Shown one piece after another: positions 6,740-13,187 of a DNA stretch of 15,831 nucleotides (positions are counted from its first letter, which is position 1; each line of letters starts with the position of its first letter). The DNA lies in assembly GCA_016209665.1 (NCBI GenBank), contig JACQVT010000699.1, forward strand, positions 1-15,831, in the 5' to 3' direction. The notes beneath the pieces were generated by a model that was not told where the DNA came from, searched no databases, and saw nothing but the letters and a program-made list of their open reading frames with translations. A program made the position numbers and the translations under genes. The stretch is from Planctomycetota bacterium (lineage in GTDB: Bacteria; Planctomycetota; Phycisphaerae; UBA1845; PWPN01).

Positions 6740-7810
6740 CTATTTAACATAGCGCTTCCAGACATCGGCCGCCTGCGATGGGTCGCGCACCAGCGCCAGC
6801 ACGGCCAGGCCGGCCGTGGGCAGGTTGCCGAAGATCCAATCCAGGTCGGCCCGGGGCAGGTCACCCCAGATCAAGAGCGGCACGCGCTCCATGATCTTGC
6901 GATGCTGCGGATACAGGGCCTCGGCCGACGGCCCGCCCTTGTCCACGTGCAGCTCCAGCGCCGTGAAGCCCATCTTAAGGTAGAAGTCCGTCGGCACGAA
7001 CCTCGTCGGGTGCTGGTGCATGATGCAGCCGTCGAACGACGCGACGATCCGCTCATCCCAAGGGCGGATGAACTCGTCGTATAGTTGGGGCGATAGCAGG
7101 GCGGCCGCATCCTCCTGATGCCAGATGGTTCCCGGCGGGGCCCACATGTTGTAGTAGAACGACCCCAGCCCGCCGTAAAACGGCGGAATGTGCCGCAGTT
7201 GCAGCTTTCCGAACGCGATCCAGAACTCCGTCAGCCTTTCGCAGACCCGTTTGACATCATCGGGCCGGTCGAGCATGGCCATGATAAAGTCGGTGCCGCC
7301 GTAGAGCGCCGACAGCAGGTCCGAGATGCCGCGCATGCGGGTGGTGCCGATCGGCCATCGGCCGGCGCTGCGGTGGGCCATGCGTTCGAGGAACTCGACC
7401 GCTTTGAGCATCCACGGCGATCGGGCGTCGAACTCGGGCACGTCGTCGGGGCCGCGGAAACTCGGCGGCAGCTCCGCGTGGATCGAGCCCGTCGAATGGT
7501 CGGCCTTGACCGGGCAGCCCAGGGCCACTTCCAGCCAGGGGATGCCCCAGAACGCGCTGCCGCTCCAGATGAAATCGCCGCCGCAGGACTCGTGCAGATC
7601 GAACAGCCGGTCACAGTCATCCAGGTACGGCTCGACCTCGAAATCCGCGGGGACCAGCGTCCTGTCGGTCGGCAGTGTCCGGCTGGCCTCGTAGCGGTGC
7701 AGGGGGTAGTCGCTGCCCACGAAGAAGCCCAGAAGCGGCCGATCGTTCCGCCGCTCATAGAACCGGCGGAACCGCTCGACGCGCTCGGCGATGGATCGGA
7801 ACTGGTTCAT
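6740..7810 (-). CDS. Uroporphyrinogen decarboxylase (URO-D) family protein
   Basis: 356 residues with the barrel layout of the URO-D/MtaA/CmuA superfamily. Visible are the N-terminal helix R-F-R-R-F-Y-E-R-R, the G-D-F-I-W-S-G-S-A-F-W strand, L-S-P-Q-L-Y-D-E-F-I-R-P-W-D in the second half, then an M-H-Q-H-P-T-R-F strand and a late I-W-G-D-L-P strand. It is not the haem enzyme HemE: the substrate-binding R-Q-A-G-R-Y-type N-terminus is absent. In the corrinoid methyltransferase branch a His and a Cys bind zinc (H-S-C-G type); here the corresponding place reads C-I-M-H-Q-H-P, so zinc ligands are possible but uncertain. Such orphan family members are abundant in planctomycetes and mostly uncharacterised; methyl transfer or a sugar- or aromatic-related reaction is possible. 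Cytoplasmic, no signal peptide. The ATG at 7810 lacks its own Shine-Dalgarno but overlaps the stop codon of a tiny upstream frame. Confidence 0.85.
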   Translation of the reverse strand: MNQFRSIAERVERFRRFYERRNDRPLLGFFVGSDYPLHRYEASRTLPTDRTLVPADFEVEPYLDDCDRLFDLHESCGGDFIWSGSAFWGIPWLEVALGCPVKADHSTGSIHAELPPSFRGPDDVPEFDARSPWMLKAVEFLERMAHRSAGRWPIGTTRMRGISDLLSALYGGTDFIMAMLDRPDDVKRVCERLTEFWIAFGKLQLRHIPPFYGGLGSFYYNMWAPPGTIWHQEDAAALLSPQLYDEFIRPWDERIVASFDGCIMHQHPTRFVPTDFYLKMGFTALELHVDKGGPSAEALYPQHRKIMERVPLLIWGDLPRADLDWIFGNLPTAGLAVLALVRDPSQAADVWKRYVK

Positions 7811-7836
7811 GACCGCGCTGCGATCGGCGAGCCCAT
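7807..7836 (-). CDS. Possible 9-residue leader peptide overlapping the URO-D start
   Basis: On the minus strand an AGGAG (7845-7841) is followed four bases later by ATG (7836). The frame M-G-S-P-I-A-A-R-S closes with TGA at 7809-7807, which overlaps the URO-D start codon as ATGA. This is the classic arrangement for translational coupling, and it would explain how the URO-D ATG is used without its own ribosome-binding site. The frame is very short, so chance cannot be excluded, and nothing in the peptide suggests attenuation (no run of regulatory codons). Confidence 0.35.
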   Translation of the reverse strand: MGSPIAARS

Positions 7837-7908
7837 GCTACTCCTGGGGTTCCGGCAATCCTTCCGGACAAGCGCAAACCCTCCGCCCGTAGGGCGTGCG
7901 AAGGTTGG

Positions 7909-7929
7909 CCAGGGACTTTTAGTCCCTGG
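7909..7929. repeat. Perfect 9-bp hairpin in the GH94/URO-D spacer
   Basis: CCAGGGACT-TTT-AGTCCCTGG is a perfect palindrome with a three-base loop, in the 191-bp gap between the GH94 stop and the URO-D start. It is preceded on the plus strand by a G/C-rich GCCCGTAGGGC palindrome at about 7885-7895. Both look like small repetitive palindromes rather than protein sites. Either could end GH94 transcription beyond the main hairpin at 7958-7996 or lie in the URO-D leader. Confidence 0.6.
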
Positions 7930-7957
7930 ACAAGTGATGCCTCCCTACTCCCCTCTT

Positions 7958-7996
7958 CTCTTCTTTTCTCCGCCCTGCGGGCGGAGAAAAGAAGAG
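7958..7996 (-). terminator. Strong 18-bp hairpin after the GH94 gene
   Basis: The arms at 7958-7975 (CTCTTCTTTTCTCCGCCC) and 7979-7996 are perfect reverse complements with a loop of only three bases. The hairpin begins six bases beyond the GH94 stop codon (8004-8002, minus strand). On the transcript the stem ends in a pyrimidine-rich stretch (7945-7957, read CTTCTT-type on one strand and GAAGAG on the other), not in a clean U-run. Position and stability argue for a transcription terminator or mRNA 3' stabiliser of GH94, separating it from the URO-D gene. Confidence 0.7.
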
Positions 7997-8001
7997 GCGA
8001 A

Positions 8002-10485
8002 TCAGCCGTACGTCACATAGACGACGTTCGCGCCCTTGTCAGCCAGGTCGCCGACCGGGATGCGTCCGGGGTACTGGCGGCCGTCGAACGTTACCTGGCA
8101 CCCGACAGCGGGTCCCTTGCGGAATCGCACGCGGACGTCGCGGCCCCGCCACACCTTGCGAACCTCGTATTCATTCCAGGCCGACGGCGGCTTGGGGGCG
8201 ATGACCAGCGAGTCGAAATCGGCCACCACGCCGAGCATCCGCTCGATCACCCGGCGGTACCAGGCCACCGAGCCGGTGAAGTTGCTGAACAACTGGCTGC
8301 CGTAGTTCGGATGGTCCGGCCCCACCGTGAAGTTCGACTGCTGGTGCCGAGGCCCGGTGGCGATGTCCTGCACCAGGACCGACGGCAGGTTCCGCTTCAA
8401 CTCGCGATAGCACTGATCGGCCTGGCCGGCCTCGACCAGGGCGTACAGGTGGAACGACTCGCCGTGCGTGTAGATGCTGCCGTTCTCGAACATGCCCGGC
8501 TTCTGGTCGGCGATGCGGCCCACGTCGGGGCGGCTGGCGTTGGTGTACGGCGGGGTCAGCAGCATGTGGCCGAACGGCGTGGCCAGTTGCTCCAACGATT
8601 TCCAGACCTGTTCCTCGCGGCCGGCGGCTCGGGCGACGCCGGTGAACAGTGCCCAGGTGTTGACGTTCAAGTGGATGCGGCCCTCGGGGCTGCTCCGCGA
8701 GCCGATGGGCTTGCCTTCACCGTTGATCGCGTAGATGTACCACTCGCCGTCCCAGGCGTGCTCGTTGATCCGCGCCGTCATGGTCGCGGCGACCTCCCGC
8801 ATCTGGCGGCCGTCATCGGTGCGGCCCAGGTAGTCGGCCAACTCGGCCATCCGCTGGGCGGCATGAACGCAAGCGCAGCTCAGCCAGACGCTGACGCCCT
8901 GCTCGCCGCCGATGCCCGACAGGGCGTCGTTCCAGTCGCCGTAGCCGATCCGGCACAGGCCGTGGAACCCAGTGTTGTCGACCAGCGAACGCACCGCCCG
9001 CGTAGCGCGCTCGTAGACCGTGCCCATATTGGACTCATCCGGCTCCTGCCGTTGCATGTCGAAGTACGGCACCCGCTCATCGAGGATGGCCCGGTCGCCC
9101 GATTCCTTGACGTAGTGCACGAGGGTGTCGGCGATCCACGACGACGAATCCATGTACATCCGCAGGTCATGGCCGGCTCCGGGAAACAGGCAATACTGCC
9201 GCACCGCGCGGCCGTCCGCCGCCTGGAATCGCAGCGTCCGCAGCAGCACCCGCCGGGCGTACCGCGGTTCACAATCGCATACGCCGAGCAGATCCTGCAA
9301 GACGTCGCGGTAACCGACCTTGTCCAGCGCCCGGCAGAACCGCACCTGGCTGCGGGCCTGGTATTTCGACCAGACGTTGAAATACCGGTCCAGTTCGGGA
9401 TCGGGCGTTCGCGCCATCAAGGCCCGGACCCGGCGTTCCCAGGTCCGTTGTACGTCCGCCGGGACGTGCACCACGCCGGCCAGGACTTCCGTCCGCACTT
9501 TGCGGATGTACTTGGCCCGCTCGGCGGCGTCATACGGGCAGGCCCCGTAGACACACTGCCAGACGGCCGATTCGTCGGGCTCGAGCCAGCCGCGGAACTG
9601 GGCGGCGGCAACCAGGCCCGCGTAAGGTTGCAGGCCCGGCGAGTGACGGCATTCGCCCGCCGCGACGACGGCTGGAATCGGGCTGCGTCCACCGATGCCG
9701 TCGAACACCTCGCCCATCATGTCGAAGCCTTCAAAGTCAGGCACGGCCGTGAAGAATGCCGTCCGCGGGTGGCGATTGGCCTGGTCGTGGTTCAGGAACA
9801 CCAGGGCATCGTTCTCGCGCAGCCCCTCGCACACCACCCGCGGCACGAAGTAGTGCGACGGGAACGAGTCGACGTTCACCCGCACGCGGCAGAACCACGA
9901 GAACTCCCGCCGGCGGTCGCTGTGGTTGGTGACGCGGACCCGCCAGATCTCCAGCGGCAGATCGGGATGGACGCAAACCGCCAGCTCGCAGGCTAAACCC
10001 CCGCGGGCCGCCCGCACCATCTGGCGGTCGAGGCCCTGGACACATTCGACGTCCTCGTAGGCATCCTCCTCGAAGTGGGGGACCGGGAACATCGGCCAGG
10101 CCCTGCCGCTCTCGTGGATAAAGAAGCCCCGGGAGTCCTGCGGCTCGGGGGCGGTGGGCACGTAATTCGTGTCCAGGTGGCTGGTCATGCGGCCGGCGAG
10201 CACGCTGTCCAAACAGGAGAACCCGCCGCCGAACGGGTCCCAGAAGCTGCCCCACACGCCGGTGTCGCCATCGTGACACGTCGCCATCAGGTGCAGGCAG
10301 GGCCGCGGCGTGTGCCAGTCGTCCATGTTGACCGCGCTGTCGACGATGAAGCCGTCGGCGTCGGTGCGATCGACGAAATGTCCGTACCGGTCGAGCAGGG
10401 CCTGCCACTGGGCGTCATCGATGCGATGGTGCAGCGGCCGTTTCGCCTTGAGGTTCGCCCGGACAATCGCCAGTGGCTTTTCCAT
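8002..10485 (-). CDS. Glycoside hydrolase family 94 phosphorylase (cellobiose/chitobiose phosphorylase-like)
   Basis: 827 residues from the ATG at 10485. GH94 enzymes split beta-linked disaccharides or oligosaccharides with inorganic phosphate, giving a sugar-1-phosphate in the cytoplasm. The N-terminal beta-sandwich (about 1-330) starts with D-M-D-D-W type segments (N53-M-D-D-W-H-T-P-R-P). The (alpha/alpha)6 barrel holds W-S-K-Y-Q-A-R (372-378), G-Y-R-D-V-L-Q-D-L-L (391-400), Y-M-D-S-S-S-W (444-450), G-Y-G-D-W-N-D (514-520) and, further on, Y-T-H-G-E-S-F and S-N-F-T. By analogy with characterised phosphorylases the last Asp of G-D-W-N-D (D520) is the general acid, and the T-H-G-E region helps bind phosphate. 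There is no signal peptide, as expected. The substrate (cellobiose, chitobiose, beta-1,2-glucan fragment or other) cannot be told from sequence. A candidate promoter at 10493-10521 implies a leaderless transcript starting near this ATG, which fits the absence of a Shine-Dalgarno; an in-frame ATG at 10584 is less likely. Confidence 0.9.
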   Translation of the reverse strand: MEKPLAIVRANLKAKRPLHHRIDDAQWQALLDRYGHFVDRTDADGFIVDSAVNMDDWHTPRPCLHLMATCHDGDTGVWGSFWDPFGGGFSCLDSVLAGRMTSHLDTNYVPTAPEPQDSRGFFIHESGRAWPMFPVPHFEEDAYEDVECVQGLDRQMVRAARGGLACELAVCVHPDLPLEIWRVRVTNHSDRRREFSWFCRVRVNVDSFPSHYFVPRVVCEGLRENDALVFLNHDQANRHPRTAFFTAVPDFEGFDMMGEVFDGIGGRSPIPAVVAAGECRHSPGLQPYAGLVAAAQFRGWLEPDESAVWQCVYGACPYDAAERAKYIRKVRTEVLAGVVHVPADVQRTWERRVRALMARTPDPELDRYFNVWSKYQARSQVRFCRALDKVGYRDVLQDLLGVCDCEPRYARRVLLRTLRFQAADGRAVRQYCLFPGAGHDLRMYMDSSSWIADTLVHYVKESGDRAILDERVPYFDMQRQEPDESNMGTVYERATRAVRSLVDNTGFHGLCRIGYGDWNDALSGIGGEQGVSVWLSCACVHAAQRMAELADYLGRTDDGRQMREVAATMTARINEHAWDGEWYIYAINGEGKPIGSRSSPEGRIHLNVNTWALFTGVARAAGREEQVWKSLEQLATPFGHMLLTPPYTNASRPDVGRIADQKPGMFENGSIYTHGESFHLYALVEAGQADQCYRELKRNLPSVLVQDIATGPRHQQSNFTVGPDHPNYGSQLFSNFTGSVAWYRRVIERMLGVVADFDSLVIAPKPPSAWNEYEVRKVWRGRDVRVRFRKGPAVGCQVTFDGRQYPGRIPVGDLADKGANVVYVTYG

Positions 10486-10492
10486 CGGGTGA

Positions 10493-10521
10493 ACGATAGA
10501 ACAACGATCCTGCCCTGTCCA
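10493..10521 (-). promoter_or_regulatory. Candidate sigma-70-type promoter for the GH94 gene
   Basis: On the minus strand TGGACA (10521-10516; five of six -35 consensus bases) is followed after exactly 17 bases by TATCGT (10498-10493; four of six -10 bases). The predicted transcript start falls within a base or two of the ATG at 10485, so the mRNA would be leaderless, consistent with the missing ribosome-binding site. It lies in the 114-bp divergent gap shared with rnr. Confidence 0.5.
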
Positions 10522-10531
10522 GATCGCGGCC

Positions 10532-10560
10532 TTGCGGTATCGGAGGGCAAGCCCTACGCT
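10532..10560 (+). promoter_or_regulatory. Weak candidate promoter for rnr
   Basis: TTGCGG (10532-10537) and TACGCT (10555-10560) are 17 bases apart, each matching three of six consensus bases, about 40 bases before the rnr start. This is weak evidence on its own; spacing and position are the only support. The rnr ribosome-binding site itself is good: AAGGA at 10589-10593, six bases before the ATG. Confidence 0.25.
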
Positions 10561-10599
10561 GGCGTTGTTGACCTCGGGCGGCATCAGGAAGGAACGCTA

Positions 10600-12897
10600 A
10601 TGGCACGCAAGTCCGACGAGTTGTCGAGCCGAATCCTCCGGCACGTCAGCGACAAGCAATACCGCCCGCAGAAGATCGGCCGGTTGGCCCGCAGCATGGG
10701 CATCGAGCACGGCGAGTATTCGGCGTTCCGGGCCGCCGTCAAGGAGCTGATGAAGGCCGGCCGGGTGGTCCTCGGGGGCGGCAATCAGGTGATGCTGCCC
10801 GACGCCGCCGGCGTGATCATCGGCCGGTTCCGCGGCCACGAACGCGGGTTCGGCTTCGTCGTTCCCGAATCGCTCACGGAACACGGCGACCTGTTCATCC
10901 CGCCCGGGGCCTCTCTCAACGCGATCACGGGCGACACCGTGGCCGCCCGCATCACCCGCCGCGGCAAGGCCGGCGACTTCAGCCGTGTCGAGGGCGAGAT
11001 TGTCGAGGTCGTCGAGCGCGGGCAGAGCCGCTTCGTGGGCGAGTTGGTCCGCCACGGGCGGGACTGGATCGTTCTACCCGACGGCAACGCCCTGCACTCA
11101 CCGATCGCGATCGGCGATCCGTCGGCCCGCGGAGCCCGCGAGGGCGATCAGGTGGTCGTCGAGCTGACGCAGTTCCCGTCGGCCGACGTGCAGGGTCGGG
11201 GCGTCATCGTCGAAGTCCTGGGCCGGCGCGGCGAGCCCGGTATCGACACCATCAGCATCATCCGCCACTACCATCTGCCCGAGGGCTTCTTAGAGCCGGT
11301 CCTCGAGGATGCCCGCCGGGCCGTCCGCGAGTACGATCCCCAGCAGGTGTTGCGGCGGCGCGAGGATCTCCGCGGCGAGACGATCATCACCATCGATCCC
11401 GACGACGCCCGCGACTTCGACGACGCGATCTCGATCCGGCGTGCCGGCGGCGGCTTCGAGTTGGGCGTGCACATCGCGGATGTGTCGCACTTCGTCCGCC
11501 CCGGCCGTCCGCTGGATGGTGAGGCCGCCCACCGCGGCAACAGCGTCTACCTGCCCCAGCGGGTCATCCCCATGCTGCCCGAGACGCTCAGCAACGGCCT
11601 GTGCAGCCTGCAAGAGGGCGAGCCGCGGCTGTGCAAGACCGCGTTCATCCAGTACGACAAGAACGGCCACCGGCGGCAGACCCGCTTTGCCAACACCGTG
11701 ATCCAATCGACCCGCCGGCTCACGTACCGCGAGGCGACACGAATCCTCGATGGCGCTGCCGCCGGCTATCCCGAGCCGGTCGTCCAGCTTCTGCGAGACA
11801 TGGACTCCCTCGCCCGGCTGATCCAGAAGCGCCGGTGCGGCCAGGGCATGATCGTCCTGGATTTGCCCGAGGTTGAGCTGGTGCTCAACGAAGACGGCGA
11901 GGTCACCGGCGTCGAGCCCACGGACACCGGATTCCCGCACACCATCATCGAGATGTTTATGGTCGAAGCGAACGAGGTGGTGGCGGAGTTGTTCACCGGC
12001 GTCGACGTGCCTCACCTGCGCCGGATTCACCCCGACCCGCCGCCGGACTCGAGGACCAAGCTGGCCCGGCTGCTCCGCGTGCTGGGCAAGAAGCTGCCCG
12101 AGACCGCCGAGCGGCGGGAGCTGATCCGCCTGCTCGAGTCGGTCAAAGGCCGGCCCGAGGCCTTCGCGGTGAACCTGGCCGTCCTGCGGTCGATGGCCCC
12201 GGCCGAGTATTCGCCCCGCCGCGTCGGCCATTTCGCTCTGGCCGGCAAGGCCTACTCGCATTTCACGTCGCCGATCCGCCGCTATCCCGACTTGCTGATC
12301 CACCGCCTGCTCGACGAGCATCTCGCCGGCCGGCTCAAGGTCCGCAAGCATCGCGCATCGCTGCCCTCCGAGGAGACGCTGGTCGAGGTCGGCAAGCACT
12401 GCAGCTACACCGAGCGCCGGGCCGAGGACGCCGAACGCGAGCTGCGGATGGTCAAGATCCTGCAATTCCTGAGCACGCGCCTGGGCGAGGTCGGCAGCGG
12501 CGTCGTGACCGGCGTGACCAACGTGGGCCTCTTCGTTCAACTCCGCCGGTACCTCGTCGACGGCCTGGTGCGGTTCGACGATCTGGCCGACGACTGGTGG
12601 GACCTCGATCCGCGGGGCGGCTGCATGATCGGGCAGCGAAGCGGTCGCAGGATCAAGATCGGCGATCCACTCCAGGTGCAGATCGCCGCCGTCGACATCG
12701 CCACGCGGAAGCTGGACCTGGCCCTGGCCGGAGATGCGCCGGAGGCGGCGGGCGAGTCCTCCCAGCGCCCACGCGCGCGTCAGCACGAGTCGAAACCGGC
12801 TGCCGCGACACCGACGCCGCGGCGCCACGATCGGCACCGACGTGCATCGCCAAGAGGCCGGCAGAGATCCCAGCGCCGTGGCGGTGGCCGGCGCTGA
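10600..12897 (+). CDS. rnr: Ribonuclease R (3'-5' exoribonuclease)
   Basis: 765 residues, the usual size for RNase R, which degrades structured mRNA and rRNA fragments from the 3' end. Order of parts: a winged-helix-like N-terminus (1-65), cold-shock domains (G-R-F-R-G-H-E-R-G-F-G-F-V-V at 75-88 and a second to about 205), and the RNB catalytic domain with I-D-P-D-D-A-R-D-F-D-D-A (265-276). In that motif D266, D272, D274 and D275 match the metal-binding Asp residues of the family. Then come H-I-A-D-V-S-H-F-V (291-299), the signature T-S-P-I-R-R-Y-P-D (556-564), an S1 domain (about 627-705) and a very basic Arg/His/Pro-rich tail (about 709-765). The tail is typical of RNase R and separates it from RNase II. 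The ATG at 10600 has a good AAGGA site six bases upstream; the frame is open further upstream but only as the opposite strand of GH94. A single gene, divergent from GH94. Confidence 0.96.
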   Translation: MARKSDELSSRILRHVSDKQYRPQKIGRLARSMGIEHGEYSAFRAAVKELMKAGRVVLGGGNQVMLPDAAGVIIGRFRGHERGFGFVVPESLTEHGDLFIPPGASLNAITGDTVAARITRRGKAGDFSRVEGEIVEVVERGQSRFVGELVRHGRDWIVLPDGNALHSPIAIGDPSARGAREGDQVVVELTQFPSADVQGRGVIVEVLGRRGEPGIDTISIIRHYHLPEGFLEPVLEDARRAVREYDPQQVLRRREDLRGETIITIDPDDARDFDDAISIRRAGGGFELGVHIADVSHFVRPGRPLDGEAAHRGNSVYLPQRVIPMLPETLSNGLCSLQEGEPRLCKTAFIQYDKNGHRRQTRFANTVIQSTRRLTYREATRILDGAAAGYPEPVVQLLRDMDSLARLIQKRRCGQGMIVLDLPEVELVLNEDGEVTGVEPTDTGFPHTIIEMFMVEANEVVAELFTGVDVPHLRRIHPDPPPDSRTKLARLLRVLGKKLPETAERRELIRLLESVKGRPEAFAVNLAVLRSMAPAEYSPRRVGHFALAGKAYSHFTSPIRRYPDLLIHRLLDEHLAGRLKVRKHRASLPSEETLVEVGKHCSYTERRAEDAERELRMVKILQFLSTRLGEVGSGVVTGVTNVGLFVQLRRYLVDGLVRFDDLADDWWDLDPRGGCMIGQRSGRRIKIGDPLQVQIAAVDIATRKLDLALAGDAPEAAGESSQRPRARQHESKPAAATPTPRRHDRHRRASPRGRQRSQRRGGGRR

Positions 12898-12927
12898 TTG
12901 ATCCAGGGGCACGCCTCGCGGCGATTG

Positions 12928-12997
12928 TGTGGCCCAGCCGCCCTCGGCTTTCAGTCACCGGAGATTCGAGTGCACAGTCGAGGGCGACTGTGCCACA
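12928..12997. repeat. Paired-hairpin repeat element, copy B
   Basis: Second copy of the element at 1179-1247. TGTGGCCCAGCCG (12928-12940) starts it. The left hairpin AGCCG-CCCT-CGGCT is one pair shorter than in copy A. The right hairpin GCACAGTCG-AGGG-CGACTGTGC (12972-12993) is one pair longer, and GCCACA (12992-12997) closes it. The hairpins are 38 bases apart start to start, against 37 in copy A. The arms and loops are conserved, but the middle differs, which suggests selection on the hairpins rather than recent copying. It sits 30 bases after the rnr stop. Confidence 0.8.
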
Positions 12998-13039
12998 GAG
13001 TGCAGCCACGTATGGGTCCGGTGTGATGCAAGTCCTGAT

Positions 13040-13068
13040 TTGACAACGGCTGGCGCGAACACTACCCT
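13040..13068 (+). promoter_or_regulatory. Candidate promoter of the gcv operon
   Basis: A perfect TTGACA (13040-13045) is followed after 17 bases by TACCCT (13063-13068; three of six -10 bases, including the first two and the last). It lies 120 bases before the gcvT start and well after the repeat copy B, the only place in this spacer with such a match. The predicted transcript begins near 13075. Confidence 0.5.
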
Positions 13069-13074
13069 TCGCAT

Positions 13075-13187
13075 GGCGTGCCGGATTCGCCGGCGGCGAG
13101 GCTGGCGGAGAGGTTTGGTTGGGCGACTGGGTACGCCGGGGATGCGGTTACCCCGCCGACCGCCGCAACAGGGCCGATTGATCCAAA
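13075..13187 (+). promoter_or_regulatory. Putative structured 5' leader of the gcv operon
   Basis: The leader of about 113 nt between the predicted transcript start and gcvT contains GCCGG-ATTCG-CCGGC (13080-13094) and CGGGG-(9 nt)-CCCCG (13137-13155), with further GC-rich pairing possible between them. Many bacteria regulate gcvT with a glycine riboswitch here. The length fits one aptamer, and a GGCGGAGAGG stretch (13104-13113) recalls part of that motif, but the other conserved glycine-aptamer blocks are missing. It should be treated as a structured leader of unknown function. No gene is seen in this stretch. Confidence 0.3.

Noticed and set aside
6740..7810. HemE (uroporphyrinogen decarboxylase) assignment for haem synthesis
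   Set aside because: The N-terminal substrate-binding motif of HemE is missing and the context is not haem biosynthesis; only the superfamily can be claimed.
8311..9996. Long plus-strand frame opposite the GH94 gene
   Set aside because: It is antisense to a clear GH94 enzyme; high GC content makes long mirror frames common, and its translation has no recognisable domain. The same holds for the frames at 2631-3971, 5504-7084 and 11290-12912.
10075..10599. An N-terminal extension of RNase R from the in-frame start at 10075
   Set aside because: The extension lies opposite GH94 coding sequence, has no family similarity, and the ATG at 10600 has a good ribosome-binding site and gives a normal RNase R length.
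13075..13187. Canonical glycine riboswitch upstream of gcvT
   Set aside because: Only a GGAGAG-like stretch is present; the conserved CCGAAGG-type block and the CUCUCAGG-type closing strand are not found, so the name is not justified.
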